A DNA stretch of 64,000 nucleotides, from positions 65,786-129,785 of the forward strand of contig NZ_JBELOI010000011.1 of assembly GCF_040276065.1 (NCBI RefSeq). Direction: 5' to 3'. The DNA comes from Castellaniella sp040276065 (lineage in GTDB: Bacteria > Pseudomonadota > Gammaproteobacteria > Burkholderiales > Burkholderiaceae_B). Shown one piece after another: positions 27,939-36,959 of the stretch (the stretch's first letter is position 1; each line of letters opens with the position of its first letter). A program made the position numbers and the translations under genes. The notes under the pieces were generated by a model, which worked only from the letters and a program-made list of their open reading frames with translations, made no database searches and had not been told where the DNA came from.

Positions 27939-29043
27939 CTAGACACCTTGTTTGAGACTGGCGGTAATGAAGGGGTCGAGGTCGCCGTCCAGCACTTTCT
28001 GCGTGTTGGAGATCTCGACCCCGGTGCGCAGGTCCTTGATGCGGCTCTGATCCAGAACGTAGGAGCGGATCTGGTGGCCCCAGCCCACGTCGCTTTTGGA
28101 GTCCTCGAGCTTTTGTTGCTCGGCCAGGCGGTTGCGCATCTCGAGCTCGTAGAGCCTGGACTTCAGCATCTGCATGGCTTCGGCCCGGTTGCGGTGCTGC
28201 GAGCGGTCGTTCTGGCATTGCACGACGATTCCCGTGGGCTCGTGCGTGATGCGTACCGCCGAGTCGGTCTTGTTGATGTGCTGGCCGCCGGCGCCGCTGG
28301 CGCGGTAGGTGTCGATGCGCAGGTCCGCCGGGTTGATCTCGACTTCGAAGGAGTCGTCGATCTCGGGATAGACAAAGACGCTGGCAAACGAGGTATGGCG
28401 CCCGTTGGACGAGTCGAAGGGGCTCTTGCGCACCAGCCGGTGCACGCCGGTCTCGGTGCGCAGCAGGCCATAGGCGTATTCGCCCTCGACCTTGATCGTG
28501 GCCGACTTGATGCCGGCCACGTCGCCCTCGGAGGTTTCGAGGATCTGGATCTTGAAATCCTTGTGCTCGCCGTAGCGCAGGTACTGGCGCAACAGCATGG
28601 AGGCCCAGTCCTGGGCCTCGGTGCCGCCGGCGCCCGCCTGGATGTCGACGAAGCAGTTCAGCGGATCGGCGGGGTTGGAGAACATCCGGCGGAATTCGAG
28701 GGCCTCGAGCTGTTCACCCAAGGCATGGCAGTCTTGCTCGATGGCCGCCAGCGTGGCATCGTCATCGTCGGCGCTGGCGAGCTCGAACAGCTCGCGCGCA
28801 TCGTTCAGCCCACGTTCGATCGCAGCCAGGGCGTGCACAGTGGTTTCGAGGCTTTTTTTCTCGCGTCCCAGATCTTGGGCATGCTGGGGATCGTTCCAGA
28901 TATCGGGGTTTTCCAGTTCCGCGTTGACGACGTGCAGGCGCTCGGCCTTGGCATCGTAGTCAAAGAAACCTCCGCAAGAGACTCTGCCGCTCGGCGTAGT
29001 CCTCGATATGGGCGCTGATCTGGTTCTGGCGTTCGGCTTCCAT
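27939..29043 (-). CDS. prfB: Peptide chain release factor 2, with programmed +1 frameshift
   Basis: Release factor that reads UGA and UAA stop codons. The first 27 codons (29043-28963) end in frame at TGA (28962-28960). The remaining frame starts at GAC (28961) and runs to the TAG at 27939, giving 367 residues in total. The SPF stop-recognition tripeptide (KSPFDSSNG) and the GGQ motif (GAGGQHINKTD) are present. The frameshift site is the usual CTTTGAC preceded by GGAGG. Any annotation that starts at 28838 is truncated. It lies upstream of lysS. Confidence 0.97.
28959..28973 (-). promoter_or_regulatory. Programmed +1 frameshift site of prfB
   Basis: GGAGG (28973-28969), then TTTCTTTGAC: a Shine-Dalgarno-like stimulator three bases before the slippery CTT and the in-frame TGA. 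Low RF2 slows termination at UGA and favours slippage into the release-factor frame, so the site is autoregulatory. Confidence 0.93.
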
Positions 29044-29171
29044 GGTCATCCTGTGAGAGGGCGCCGCGCGGCGGTGGCCGCGCGGGCATTGAACTTGCGG
29101 GGTCAATCCGCTATTTTAGCGCGTGCGGCACCGGTGCCGCACGGCGGGCCACGGGCCGCGGGAGAAAGGGC

Positions 29172-30284
29172 ATGAATTCAAGGGATGACAAGGATCGCGC
29201 GGCCTTGCCGGTCGCTGCGGCGGCGCGCGAGGTATTGGCGCCGGTGGCCGGCGGCCCGTCGTCCGCGCTTGCCGGCCTGTCGCCGGGATACTTCGGCCTG
29301 GTGATGGCCACGGGCATCATTTCGCTCGCCGCCCACATGATGGGTCTTCCGTGGATCGCCGCCGCCCTGTTTTACCTGAACATCGGGCAGTACGCCGTGC
29401 TCTGGGTGCTCTATGTCCTGCGCGCGGCGCGCTATCCAGGACGGTTCTTCGGCGACATGATCGATCATTTGCGGGGTCCCGGCTATTTCACCATGGTGGC
29501 CGGTACCTGCGTACTGGCGAGCCAGTTCATCGTTCTGCGGGACGATTTGCCGGCGGGCTTTGTCCTGTGGTTGATGGGCGTCGCGCTGTGGCTGGGCCTG
29601 ATGTACACAGTGTTTCTGGCCCTGACGGTCAAGCCCAGCAAGCCGGCCCTGGACAAGGGGATCAACGGCGGCTGGCTGCTCGCGGTGGTGGCCACCCAGT
29701 CGGTGGCGGTCTCCAGTGCGCTGGTCGCCGCGCGCATCGGTCAGCCCTACCGGCTGGAACTGAACTTCCTGGCCCTGTCGATGTGGTTGTGGGGCGGCAT
29801 GCTGTACATCTGGATGATGTCGCTGATCTTTTACCGCTATACGTTCTTTCGCCTGTTGCCCGGCGACCTGGCGCCGCCATACTGGATCAATATGGGGGCG
29901 ATGGCGATCTCGACGCTGGCCGGATCGCTGCTGATCCTCAACGCGGGCGATGCGCCGTTCCTGGTGTCGCTGATGCCGTTCCTCAAGGGATTCACCGTCT
30001 TCTACTGGGCGACCGGCACCTGGTGGATCCCGATGCTGCTGCTCCTGGGGGTCTGGCGCTATGGGATGCAGCGCTTCCCGTTCGAATATGATCCCCTGTA
30101 TTGGGGCGCGGTGTTTCCCTTGGGCATGTACGCGGCCTGCACGTTCGAGATGAGCCGCGCCCTGGATCTGGACTTCCTGGCCGGCCTGCCGCAATTTTTC
30201 CTGGCCGTGGCCATACTGGCCTGGGCGATCACCTTCCTGGGTCTGCTGCGGGCGGTGGCAAGGAACCTGCGGTCGGCAGGCTAG
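29172..30284 (+). CDS. TDT-family transporter (TehA / C4-dicarboxylate exporter-like)
   Basis: A 370-residue membrane protein with about ten hydrophobic segments in the arrangement of the telluride-resistance/dicarboxylate transporter (TDT) family, the fold of TehA and the plant anion channel SLAC1. The conserved opening LSPGYFGLVMATGIISLAAHMMG is recognisable in part. The C-terminal FEYDPLYWGAVFPLGMYA motif also fits the family. Substrate unknown: sulfite, malate and other anions are reported for members. Divergent from prfB. Confidence 0.82.
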   Translation: MNSRDDKDRAALPVAAAAREVLAPVAGGPSSALAGLSPGYFGLVMATGIISLAAHMMGLPWIAAALFYLNIGQYAVLWVLYVLRAARYPGRFFGDMIDHLRGPGYFTMVAGTCVLASQFIVLRDDLPAGFVLWLMGVALWLGLMYTVFLALTVKPSKPALDKGINGGWLLAVVATQSVAVSSALVAARIGQPYRLELNFLALSMWLWGGMLYIWMMSLIFYRYTFFRLLPGDLAPPYWINMGAMAISTLAGSLLILNAGDAPFLVSLMPFLKGFTVFYWATGTWWIPMLLLLGVWRYGMQRFPFEYDPLYWGAVFPLGMYAACTFEMSRALDLDFLAGLPQFFLAVAILAWAITFLGLLRAVARNLRSAG

Positions 30285-30341
30285 CCGCGCCGCCACGGGC
30301 GGGCGCGTCGTCCCCGTGCCGCCGCCGGGGGCGGGCGGTAT

Positions 30342-30872
30342 TCAGGCTCGCGGGGCGGCCTGCGCCTCGCGCCAGCGTGCGCTGAGCTCGGCCAGGACGT
30401 CATCGGCGAGCAGGCGCGCCGCCATCGGCAGCAGTTCCTCGTCGGCCATCTGGAGGTGGCGGTGAAAATCCTCGGCCCAGGCGCCGGCCTCGGCCTCGTC
30501 GAGGGTGGTCGGGGCGCCCGCCGCCATTTGCGCCAGCGCCGGGCGCATGCGCGCGCGCCAGATGCCGTCCAGGCGAGCGCGCTCGGCGCGCAGGCCCTCT
30601 GTCATGCCGCGCAGGCAGACCGCATCGGATCCCGCCATGGATTCGATCAGTGCCGGGAACAAGTCCTGTTCCTGGTCCTCGCGTGCCTGGCGGGCCGGGC
30701 CGTCGAAATAGGCCAGCAGTTCCGCGGCGCGCTTGGCACCGGTGGCCGCGCCGCCGCCTGCGGCCAGCCGCCGCAGGGCCTCGCAGTGCCGCCGCGTCTC
30801 AGCGTGCCGCGCCGCCAGCGCCTCAATGGGATCGATGGCGGGCGGGAGGGGTGGGGTGGCGGCGGTGGGCAT
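30342..30872 (-). CDS. Hemerythrin-like (HHE) domain protein
   Basis: A 176-residue soluble helical protein. Likely diiron ligands of an HHE fold are visible: His in LAARHAETRRH (near residue 22-26), Glu in REDQEQDLFPALIE and His in EDFHRHLQMADEELLPMA. Such proteins sense or carry O2, NO or iron. The start ATG at 30872 is chosen because the N terminus then leads directly into the first helix; an in-frame start 12 residues earlier is possible. It is divergent from the ABC operon at 31108. Confidence 0.75.
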   Translation of the reverse strand: MPTAATPPLPPAIDPIEALAARHAETRRHCEALRRLAAGGGAATGAKRAAELLAYFDGPARQAREDQEQDLFPALIESMAGSDAVCLRGMTEGLRAERARLDGIWRARMRPALAQMAAGAPTTLDEAEAGAWAEDFHRHLQMADEELLPMAARLLADDVLAELSARWREAQAAPRA

Positions 30873-30970
30873 GGCAGGATCGTTCCAAAGCGGGCGACGG
30901 TGCATCCATGGTAGCGCAAGCCTTTCGCCGCCGGTATTCCCGGGGCTGCTCGAGGGAGGTGTGGCCTTCT

Positions 30971-31026
30971 TCATATGACCATTAGATATATAAAAATCAT
31001 TATAAATTCGTTGTTTGGTAATAAGA
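30971..31026. promoter_or_regulatory. AT-rich promoter region between the HHE gene and the ABC operon
   Basis: A sharp AT-rich stretch (ATTAGATATATAAAAATC and beyond) in GC-rich surroundings, in the 235-base gap shared by two divergent genes. Several TATAAA/TATAAT-like elements occur. No single promoter pair can be chosen with confidence. Confidence 0.5.
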
Positions 31027-31107
31027 TCGGCCGTTAAATGGCTGTTGTCAGCACATAGAAATTCCCCTGCTTCCCGGCCCCTGGCATGGCGCGACAGGGG
31101 TTGAACC

Positions 31108-31884
31108 ATGAATCTATCCTTCAAAAACGTTGAAAAGCATTTCGGAACGCTGCGCGTGGTCGAGCAGTTCTCGAGCGACATCGCCCCCGGTGAACTGGTC
31201 GCCCTGGTCGGCCCGTCGGGTTGCGGAAAATCCACGCTGCTGCATCTCGCCGCAGGCCTCGAGAAGGTCTCGCAGGGCGAAGTCCTGGCCGATGGGCGCC
31301 CCATCACCGGGCCCGACCCCAGCCGCATGTTGATGTTCCAGGAAAACGCGCTTTATCCCTGGCTTACGCTGGCGCAGAACGTGTCCATGGCGCTCGAACT
31401 GCAAAAGGTCGGCCGCGCCGAGGCCCGCACCCGGGCGGTGCAGTGGCTCGAAAAGGTCAAGCTCAAGGGTTTCGAGGATTATTTCCCGCACCAGGTCTCG
31501 GGCGGGATGCGCCAGCGTTGCGCCTTGGCGCGAGCCTTCATCACGGCGCCCGAGGTGCTGCTGCTCGACGAGCCGTTCGGTGCCCTGGACGCCCTGACGC
31601 GCATGACCTTGCAGGATGCGCTGCGCGCCCTGATTCGCGAGACCCGGCCCACCGTTCTGCTGGTGACACACGACGTGAATGAGGCGCTGTTCCTGGCCGA
31701 CCGCATCGTGGTCTTCAGTCAGCGCCCGTCGCGCGTGCTCAAGGAATTCAATCTCGCGGCGCGCGAGAAATCCCATGACCTGTCCGATTTCGCCGGCTTG
31801 CGCCGGGAAATCCTTGGCCTGCTGGGCATCGAAACCGAGCGCACCGAGGACGAAACATTTACTTCCGAGGAAATTGCAGCATGA
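31108..31884 (+). CDS. ABC transporter ATP-binding protein (nitrate/sulfonate/taurine type)
   Basis: A 258-residue ATPase with Walker A GPSGCGKST, Q-loop MFQENALYPW, signature VSGGMRQR, Walker B VLLLDEP and switch LVTHDVNEA. It belongs to the same family as the ATPase at 9906 but is clearly a separate copy. It is first in a four-gene unit; its stop overlaps the next ATG as ATGA. It powers the permease encoded at 32949. Confidence 0.92.
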   Translation: MNLSFKNVEKHFGTLRVVEQFSSDIAPGELVALVGPSGCGKSTLLHLAAGLEKVSQGEVLADGRPITGPDPSRMLMFQENALYPWLTLAQNVSMALELQKVGRAEARTRAVQWLEKVKLKGFEDYFPHQVSGGMRQRCALARAFITAPEVLLLDEPFGALDALTRMTLQDALRALIRETRPTVLLVTHDVNEALFLADRIVVFSQRPSRVLKEFNLAAREKSHDLSDFAGLRREILGLLGIETERTEDETFTSEEIAA

Positions 31885-32876
31885 AACTGACCCGTATTCT
31901 CGTTCCGGCGCTGGCTGCGCTGGCCATGGCATCCCAGGCGGTCGCCGCCGAGCCCTTCAAGGTGGGCTATATCCGCGTCATGGACGACGCGCAGGCGATC
32001 GCGGCATATGAGGGCGGTTTCTACAAGCAGCAGGGCCTGGACGTGCAACTGGTGGAATTCAAGTCCGGCACCGACTTGATCAAGGCGATCGTCGGCGGGC
32101 AACTGGACACCGGCGTCCTGGGCTTTACCAACGCGGCCTCCTGGTCTTCGCGCGGCGCCGACCTCAAAGTCGTCGGCGGCGCGCAGCGGGGCTACCACGC
32201 GCTGGTGGCGCGCAACGACGCCGGGATCGACAAGGTCGAGGACCTCAAGGGCAAGACCCTGGCGTCGCAAAAGGAGGGCAGCACGGCCGACACCGTTCTC
32301 AAGGGCGTGGTCCTGAAGGACGCGGGCCTCGAGACGAGCGACCTGTCGATTCTGGGCGTCAGCCCGCAGGTGGCCGTGCAATCGCTGGTGGGCAAGCGCG
32401 TCGACGCGGCCTTCCTGTTCGAGCCGCAGGCAAGCATCGCGCAGCTCATCGCCCCGGTCAAACAGATCTATGAGATCGGCGAGGTCTGGCCGTTCCCCTG
32501 CATGGTGACCATCACGTCCGGCGAGACGCTGCGCACCAAAAAGGACGAGGTGTGGAAATCCCTGGATGCCCAGCGGCAGGCCATCGAGCTGCTGCAATCC
32601 AAGCCCGACGAGGCCGCCAAGTTGATCGCCGGCTACTTCATCGCCGAGCCCACGCTCAAGACCCTCGAAAAGGGCGAGCTGCCGCGCGAGCAGGTCATCA
32701 GCCAGGCGATTCGCACCCAGACGTTCAATGCCGCGCTGGATGCCGCCGATCTGGCGCGCATGCAAGAGGTCGCCGACATCATGCAGGCCCAAGGTGCGCT
32801 CAAGACCAAGGACGGCTCCGCCTTCAAGGTGGACACGATCCTCGATCTCGAGTGGCAGCAGGCGCGCAAGCTCTGA
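31881..32876 (+). CDS. ABC transporter substrate-binding protein (SsuA/NMT1-like)
   Basis: A 331-residue periplasmic protein with a signal peptide (MKLTRILVPALAALAMAS, cleavage after AVAA near residue 23). The mature N terminus EPFKVGYIRVMDDAQAIAAYEGGFYKQ and the motif GGQLDTGVLGFTNAA are typical of binding proteins for sulfonates, nitrate or nitriles. Substrate cannot be deduced. The ATG overlaps the ATPase stop by four bases. Confidence 0.92.
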   Translation: MKLTRILVPALAALAMASQAVAAEPFKVGYIRVMDDAQAIAAYEGGFYKQQGLDVQLVEFKSGTDLIKAIVGGQLDTGVLGFTNAASWSSRGADLKVVGGAQRGYHALVARNDAGIDKVEDLKGKTLASQKEGSTADTVLKGVVLKDAGLETSDLSILGVSPQVAVQSLVGKRVDAAFLFEPQASIAQLIAPVKQIYEIGEVWPFPCMVTITSGETLRTKKDEVWKSLDAQRQAIELLQSKPDEAAKLIAGYFIAEPTLKTLEKGELPREQVISQAIRTQTFNAALDAADLARMQEVADIMQAQGALKTKDGSAFKVDTILDLEWQQARKL

Positions 32877-32948
32877 TATCGGATGCGATAATCGAACGTT
32901 TCGAACGAGCCTAAGGCCGGCCGGGCGCGCCCGGCCGCCTTCATTTGT

Positions 32949-33722
32949 ATGAGCAGAAAACAACGCGTATCGCCGCTTGCCCGCAAGCTCGCCATGTTGA
33001 TCGCCATGGCCGCCATCCTGCTGTTTTGGCAGGCAGCCGCCTGGACGCTGCCGGATTTCCTCATGCCGGGCGTGCCGGCGGTCGCACAGCGCCTGTGGCA
33101 GGACATCCAGTCCGCCGAGTTTCGCCAGGCGCTGTCCGGCAGCCTCGGGCGCTTGGGCGCGGGCTATGGCTTCGCCTTGCTCTTTGGCATCGGCTTTGGC
33201 CTGGTGGGCGGCCTGCTGCTGTTCTTTCGAGAGGTGCTCAAGGCCGCGATCATCATCCTGCAGTCCATCCCCTCGATCGCCTGGGTCCCGCTGTTTCTGA
33301 TCCTGATGGGTTTTGGCAATCTGCCGATCATCGTGGTCATCGCGCTGGCGGCGTTCTTCCCCGCCGCGCTTTCGGTCATGAATGCGACCGAGAGCGTGCT
33401 GCAGACCCATGTGTCGGCGGCGCGCGTCATGGGCGCGAGCCATTGGGATATGCTGCGGCGCGTGTACTTGCCCGCGGTGATGCCCGAGTTGATCACCGGC
33501 GCTCAACTCGCCTTCGGCAATGCCTGGCGTGCGCTGATCTCGGCCGAGATGTTGATCGGTTTTGGCCAGGGCCTGGGTCGCTCGCTGGCATATTCCGGGG
33601 AAACCGCGGACATGCTCGGCGTGATGGCCAACATCCTCACCATCGCGGTGCTGGCGACCCTGATCGACCAGGTATTTCTGGAAAACATCAAGCGCAGGGT
33701 CTTGCGTTATCAATATGTCTGA
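32949..33722 (+). CDS. ABC transporter permease (SsuC/TauC-like)
   Basis: A 257-residue inner-membrane permease with about six helices and the EAA loop ARVMGASHWDMLRRVYLPAVMPEL (about residues 157-180 in part). It completes the importer with the two genes before it. It starts 72 bases after the binding-protein stop. Confidence 0.92.
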   Translation: MSRKQRVSPLARKLAMLIAMAAILLFWQAAAWTLPDFLMPGVPAVAQRLWQDIQSAEFRQALSGSLGRLGAGYGFALLFGIGFGLVGGLLLFFREVLKAAIIILQSIPSIAWVPLFLILMGFGNLPIIVVIALAAFFPAALSVMNATESVLQTHVSAARVMGASHWDMLRRVYLPAVMPELITGAQLAFGNAWRALISAEMLIGFGQGLGRSLAYSGETADMLGVMANILTIAVLATLIDQVFLENIKRRVLRYQYV

Positions 33723-33744
33723 CCAGCCAATCACGAGAATATCC

Positions 33745-34533
33745 ATGAATCGCGGCTCTGCCGCCCCGTGGGGCTTGCGCGCGGGTCTGGCACTGTGCGC
33801 GGCACTGGGGCTCGCCACGCTCGGACCCCTGGCGGGCGCGAGTGCCGCCGAGGCCGTCGGCGTGGCCCGGATCCCGGCGGCCGCGGCGCCCGGGGCCAAG
33901 GTGCGCACGCCGGCGCGCATCGAGGTGCTGGCGGGACGCGACGTCGCCGGGTCTCAGGGTACGCTGGTCGCGGTCGAGGAGCCGACGCGCTGGTCAGCCA
34001 TGGTGGCGGACGGCAAGCTCGGAGGCTGGCTGGGTGTGGTTGCCGAGGGGGCCAGCCTGGACGAGAGTGTGCGCTCAGTGGCGCTGGGCTACTCGGTGAG
34101 CCCTCTGGCGATCCTGCGCACCGACACCGACATCCATGACTGGCGTGCCTTGTCGGGTCGCACGGTCTGTCTGGCAGCCGACGGCCGCTATGTGGGCGAA
34201 CTGGCGGCGCGGTATGGAGCTATCGAGCAGATCTACCCCTCGACAACCGATGCCTTGTTGGGTGTGCGCACGGGGCTGTGCGATGCCATGGTGCACGACC
34301 AGGCGTTCCTGGAAGCCTTGCTGGCGTTTCCCGAATGGAAGAAATTTTCCGCGCGGCTCGAGCCTTATCGAAAGGTTGATCTCATGCGGGTGACGGCAGC
34401 GGCGCGCCCCGGTGCCGTGCGCGGCTTGCTCGAGGCGACGTCGCCCAGGCATTTGGCGGCGCTGACGGCCGGACAGGCGAGGGATATCGCCTTCGAAGTT
34501 TATCTGGACCAGGTCGTCCCCGATTGTCACTAG
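33745..34533 (+). CDS. Periplasmic binding-protein-like protein accompanying the ABC operon
   Basis: A 262-residue protein with a signal peptide (basic MNRGSAAPWGLR, hydrophobic core, cleavage after ASA near residue 33). The middle and C-terminal parts resemble the second half of bacterial solute-binding proteins: ALGYSVSPLAILRTDTDI, LSGRTVCLAADGRYVGEL, then GVRTGLCDAMVHDQAFLEALL. The first lobe is short, so it looks like a reduced binding protein. An in-frame ATG at 33715 overlaps the permease; 33745 is preferred because GAGAA precedes it and the signal peptide then starts properly. It could feed or regulate the same importer. Confidence 0.6.
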   Translation: MNRGSAAPWGLRAGLALCAALGLATLGPLAGASAAEAVGVARIPAAAAPGAKVRTPARIEVLAGRDVAGSQGTLVAVEEPTRWSAMVADGKLGGWLGVVAEGASLDESVRSVALGYSVSPLAILRTDTDIHDWRALSGRTVCLAADGRYVGELAARYGAIEQIYPSTTDALLGVRTGLCDAMVHDQAFLEALLAFPEWKKFSARLEPYRKVDLMRVTAAARPGAVRGLLEATSPRHLAALTAGQARDIAFEVYLDQVVPDCH

Positions 34534-34593
34534 GGCCGGCTGGCGCGGGCCTTACCCGGTCGGTGTCCCCGCGCTTGCCAGTCGCGCGACGGA

Positions 34594-34854
34594 TCAGTGG
34601 CGGCGGCGCGGGCCCGGGCTGCCACCACCCGTGCGGTTCAGGTGACGGAAGGTGATGCGGCCCTTGCTCAGGTCGTAGGGCGACATCTCGAGCGTGACTT
34701 GGTCGCCGGCCAGAATGCGGATGTGGTGCTTGCGCATCTTGCCGCCGGTATAGGCGATCACCGGGTGCCCATTGTCCAGCGTCACGCGGAATCGCGAGTC
34801 GGGCAGGACTTCGGTGACGGATCCGTGCATCTCGAGCAGTTCTTCTTTGGCCAT
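34594..34854 (-). CDS. infA: Translation initiation factor IF-1, long form
   Basis: An 86-residue IF-1 with the S1/OB fold (MAKEELLEMHGSVTEVLPDSRFRV, then MRKHHIRILAGDQVTLEMSPYD). Most IF-1 proteins have 72 residues; this one carries a tail of about 14 residues rich in Gly, Pro, Arg and His (GGGSPGPRRRH end). Many Burkholderiales have a second, longer infA away from the ribosomal-protein genes, and this isolated copy fits that. It is convergent with the ABC operon. Confidence 0.93.
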   Translation of the reverse strand: MAKEELLEMHGSVTEVLPDSRFRVTLDNGHPVIAYTGGKMRKHHIRILAGDQVTLEMSPYDLSKGRITFRHLNRTGGGSPGPRRRH

Positions 34855-35150
34855 AGGGGGCTTTCTCCGGTGAGGGTTGGCAGGCGATCAGCGGCCGCCG
34901 TTCGCCATGCCGCCGGCAGTCGGCGGGCCTGTACGGTGTCGCGAGGAGGCGATCGGGTTGGGCGACGCACACAAGGCGCGTGGGCGGTTGTTGCGGGCCG
35001 ATGCAACCTGGCCCAAAAGACGGGCCAAAGTCCGGCCCGAACTGAAAAACCACTGATGAATCAAGCGCTAAAGGATAAAGCAAGGGGCGCATTATGTCAA
35101 GCGTAAATCGTCCGGTTTAGAATGCAGCGTGGTCCGCCCCGGAATTCGGC

Positions 35151-36059
35151 ATGAATCAAAAGCTCACTCCATCGATCGCAATCCTGCTGCTGGTCCCCCC
35201 CCTGATGTGGGCGGGCAATGCCGTCGTGGGTCGCGCCGTCGTGTCGATCATTCCGCCGTTCACACTGAATTTCCTGAGATGGTTCGTGGCCCTCGCCCTG
35301 TTGCTGCCACTGGGCTATCAGGTGTTGCGCGCCGGCTCGAGTTTGTGGCCGCAGTGGCGGCGCTATTCCATGCTGGGTCTGCTCGGGGTGGGGATGTACA
35401 ACAGCCTGCAATATCTGGCGCTGCACACCTCATCGCCGGTGAACGTGACGCTGGTGGCCGCCAGCTTGCCGATCTGGATGCTCATTGTCGGACGGGTGTT
35501 CTACAGGACGCCGGTCCAGCGCGCACAGGTCCTGGGATCGGCGCTGTCACTGGCCGGGGTCGCCGTGGTCCTATCCCAGGGCAGTTGGCAGCATCTGCTG
35601 ATGCTGCGGTTCGTGGCGGGGGATCTGCTGATGGTGATGGCCACGATTTGCTTTGCTTTTTATAGCTGGCAGCTCACCCGCGTCGATCCCGATGACCCTT
35701 TGCGCGCTCATTGGGCGGGTTTCCTGGTGGCTCAGATCGCCTATGGCACAGTTTGGTCGGGCGTGCTGGCGGGTGTCGAATGGGTGGCCGTCGACGTGTA
35801 TATCGAATGGGGCTGGACGGCGGTGCTGACCATTCTTTACGTGGCGGTGGGTCCTGCGATCCTCGCGTTCCGGTGCTGGACCATCGGCGTGCAGCGTGTG
35901 GGACCGACGACCACGGGGTTCTTCAGCAACCTCACGCCGCTGATGGCCGCGCTCATGTCGCTCGGGCTGTTGGGCGAGATTCCGCGGCTCTATCACGGCC
36001 TGGCCTTTGCCCTGATCATTGGCGGCATCGTGCTGTCGTCGCGCCGGGCGGCCGCGTGA
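35151..36059 (+). CDS. EamA/DMT-superfamily transporter
   Basis: A 302-residue protein with ten predicted membrane helices in two EamA repeats, typical of drug/metabolite exporters of the RhaT/YdcZ/EamA type. The first repeat contains WAGNAVVGRAVVSIIPPFTLNFLRW. Substrate unknown. The last codon overlaps the GTG start of the next DMT gene, so both are made together. Confidence 0.88.
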   Translation: MNQKLTPSIAILLLVPPLMWAGNAVVGRAVVSIIPPFTLNFLRWFVALALLLPLGYQVLRAGSSLWPQWRRYSMLGLLGVGMYNSLQYLALHTSSPVNVTLVAASLPIWMLIVGRVFYRTPVQRAQVLGSALSLAGVAVVLSQGSWQHLLMLRFVAGDLLMVMATICFAFYSWQLTRVDPDDPLRAHWAGFLVAQIAYGTVWSGVLAGVEWVAVDVYIEWGWTAVLTILYVAVGPAILAFRCWTIGVQRVGPTTTGFFSNLTPLMAALMSLGLLGEIPRLYHGLAFALIIGGIVLSSRRAAA

Positions 36060-36958
36060 CGCGGTCTCCGAGGCTGCTGGCCTATGCCTGTCTGGCCAGC
36101 AGCATGTTCATCGTTGGTTCGTACGTGGCGCTCAGCAAGCCGTTGGCCGCCGTCTTTCCGGTGTTCCTGCTGGGGTGGCTGCGTTTTGGCATCGGTGGCA
36201 TCGCCATGCTGCGCTGGCTGCGCAAACCGGGCACCGAGCCCCGGCTGGACTGGCACACCCGCCTGTTGATCTTCCTCGAAGCCTTCGTGGGCAGCTTCCT
36301 GTTCACGGTCTGCATGGTGCTGGGCGTCAGCCGCAGCAGCGCCGTGGCCGCGGGCGTGATCATGTCGGCGATCCCGGCAGTCGTCGCCCTGTTGAGCCGC
36401 GTGGTGTTGCGTGAGGAGGTGCGTCCGGCTACCTGGGCCGCCGTCGCCTGCGGGGTGGTGGGCATCGCCTTGCTGGCCTGGGCCCGCCCCCACGCTGAGG
36501 TCGAGGCCCCCAACCCCGAACGCTGGCTGGGCTATACGCTGCTGTTCGGCGCCGTGCTCTGCGAGGCTTCGTATGCGGTGATCGGCAAGCGGCTCACCGC
36601 CGTACTTTCGCCCAAGCGGATCAGCGCCATGGTGAACCTCTGGGGATTCGTCCTGATGCTCCCGCCGGGCCTGGCCATCGCCTGGACTTTTGATTTCGGC
36701 GCGGTGAGCCCCCCGATCTGGGGCCTGTTGCTGTTCTATGGCCTGGCCGCGAGTGTCTGGACGGTGTGGCTGTGGATGACGGGCCTGCGCCACGTGCCGG
36801 CCTCGCGCGCGGGCATGTTCACGGTGATGCTGCCCATCGGCGCGGCGATGACCGGTGTCGTGCTGTTGGGCGAGTCCTTCAGTGGCCTGCAGGCGCTTGC
36901 GTTCGGCATCGCGCTGCTTGGGCTGCTGCTGGCTTCCTGGCCGGGCCGGCGCGCCTGA
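36056..36958 (+). CDS. EamA/DMT-superfamily transporter, second of a pair
   Basis: A 300-residue ten-helix EamA-type transporter. The GTG start at 36056 overlaps the stop of the preceding DMT gene as GTGA, which decides the start. Tandem DMT genes may form a heterodimer, as in some small multidrug systems, but EamA proteins usually act alone. Substrate unknown. Confidence 0.86.
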   Translation: MTRSPRLLAYACLASSMFIVGSYVALSKPLAAVFPVFLLGWLRFGIGGIAMLRWLRKPGTEPRLDWHTRLLIFLEAFVGSFLFTVCMVLGVSRSSAVAAGVIMSAIPAVVALLSRVVLREEVRPATWAAVACGVVGIALLAWARPHAEVEAPNPERWLGYTLLFGAVLCEASYAVIGKRLTAVLSPKRISAMVNLWGFVLMLPPGLAIAWTFDFGAVSPPIWGLLLFYGLAASVWTVWLWMTGLRHVPASRAGMFTVMLPIGAAMTGVVLLGESFSGLQALAFGIALLGLLLASWPGRRA

Positions 36959-36959
36959 G

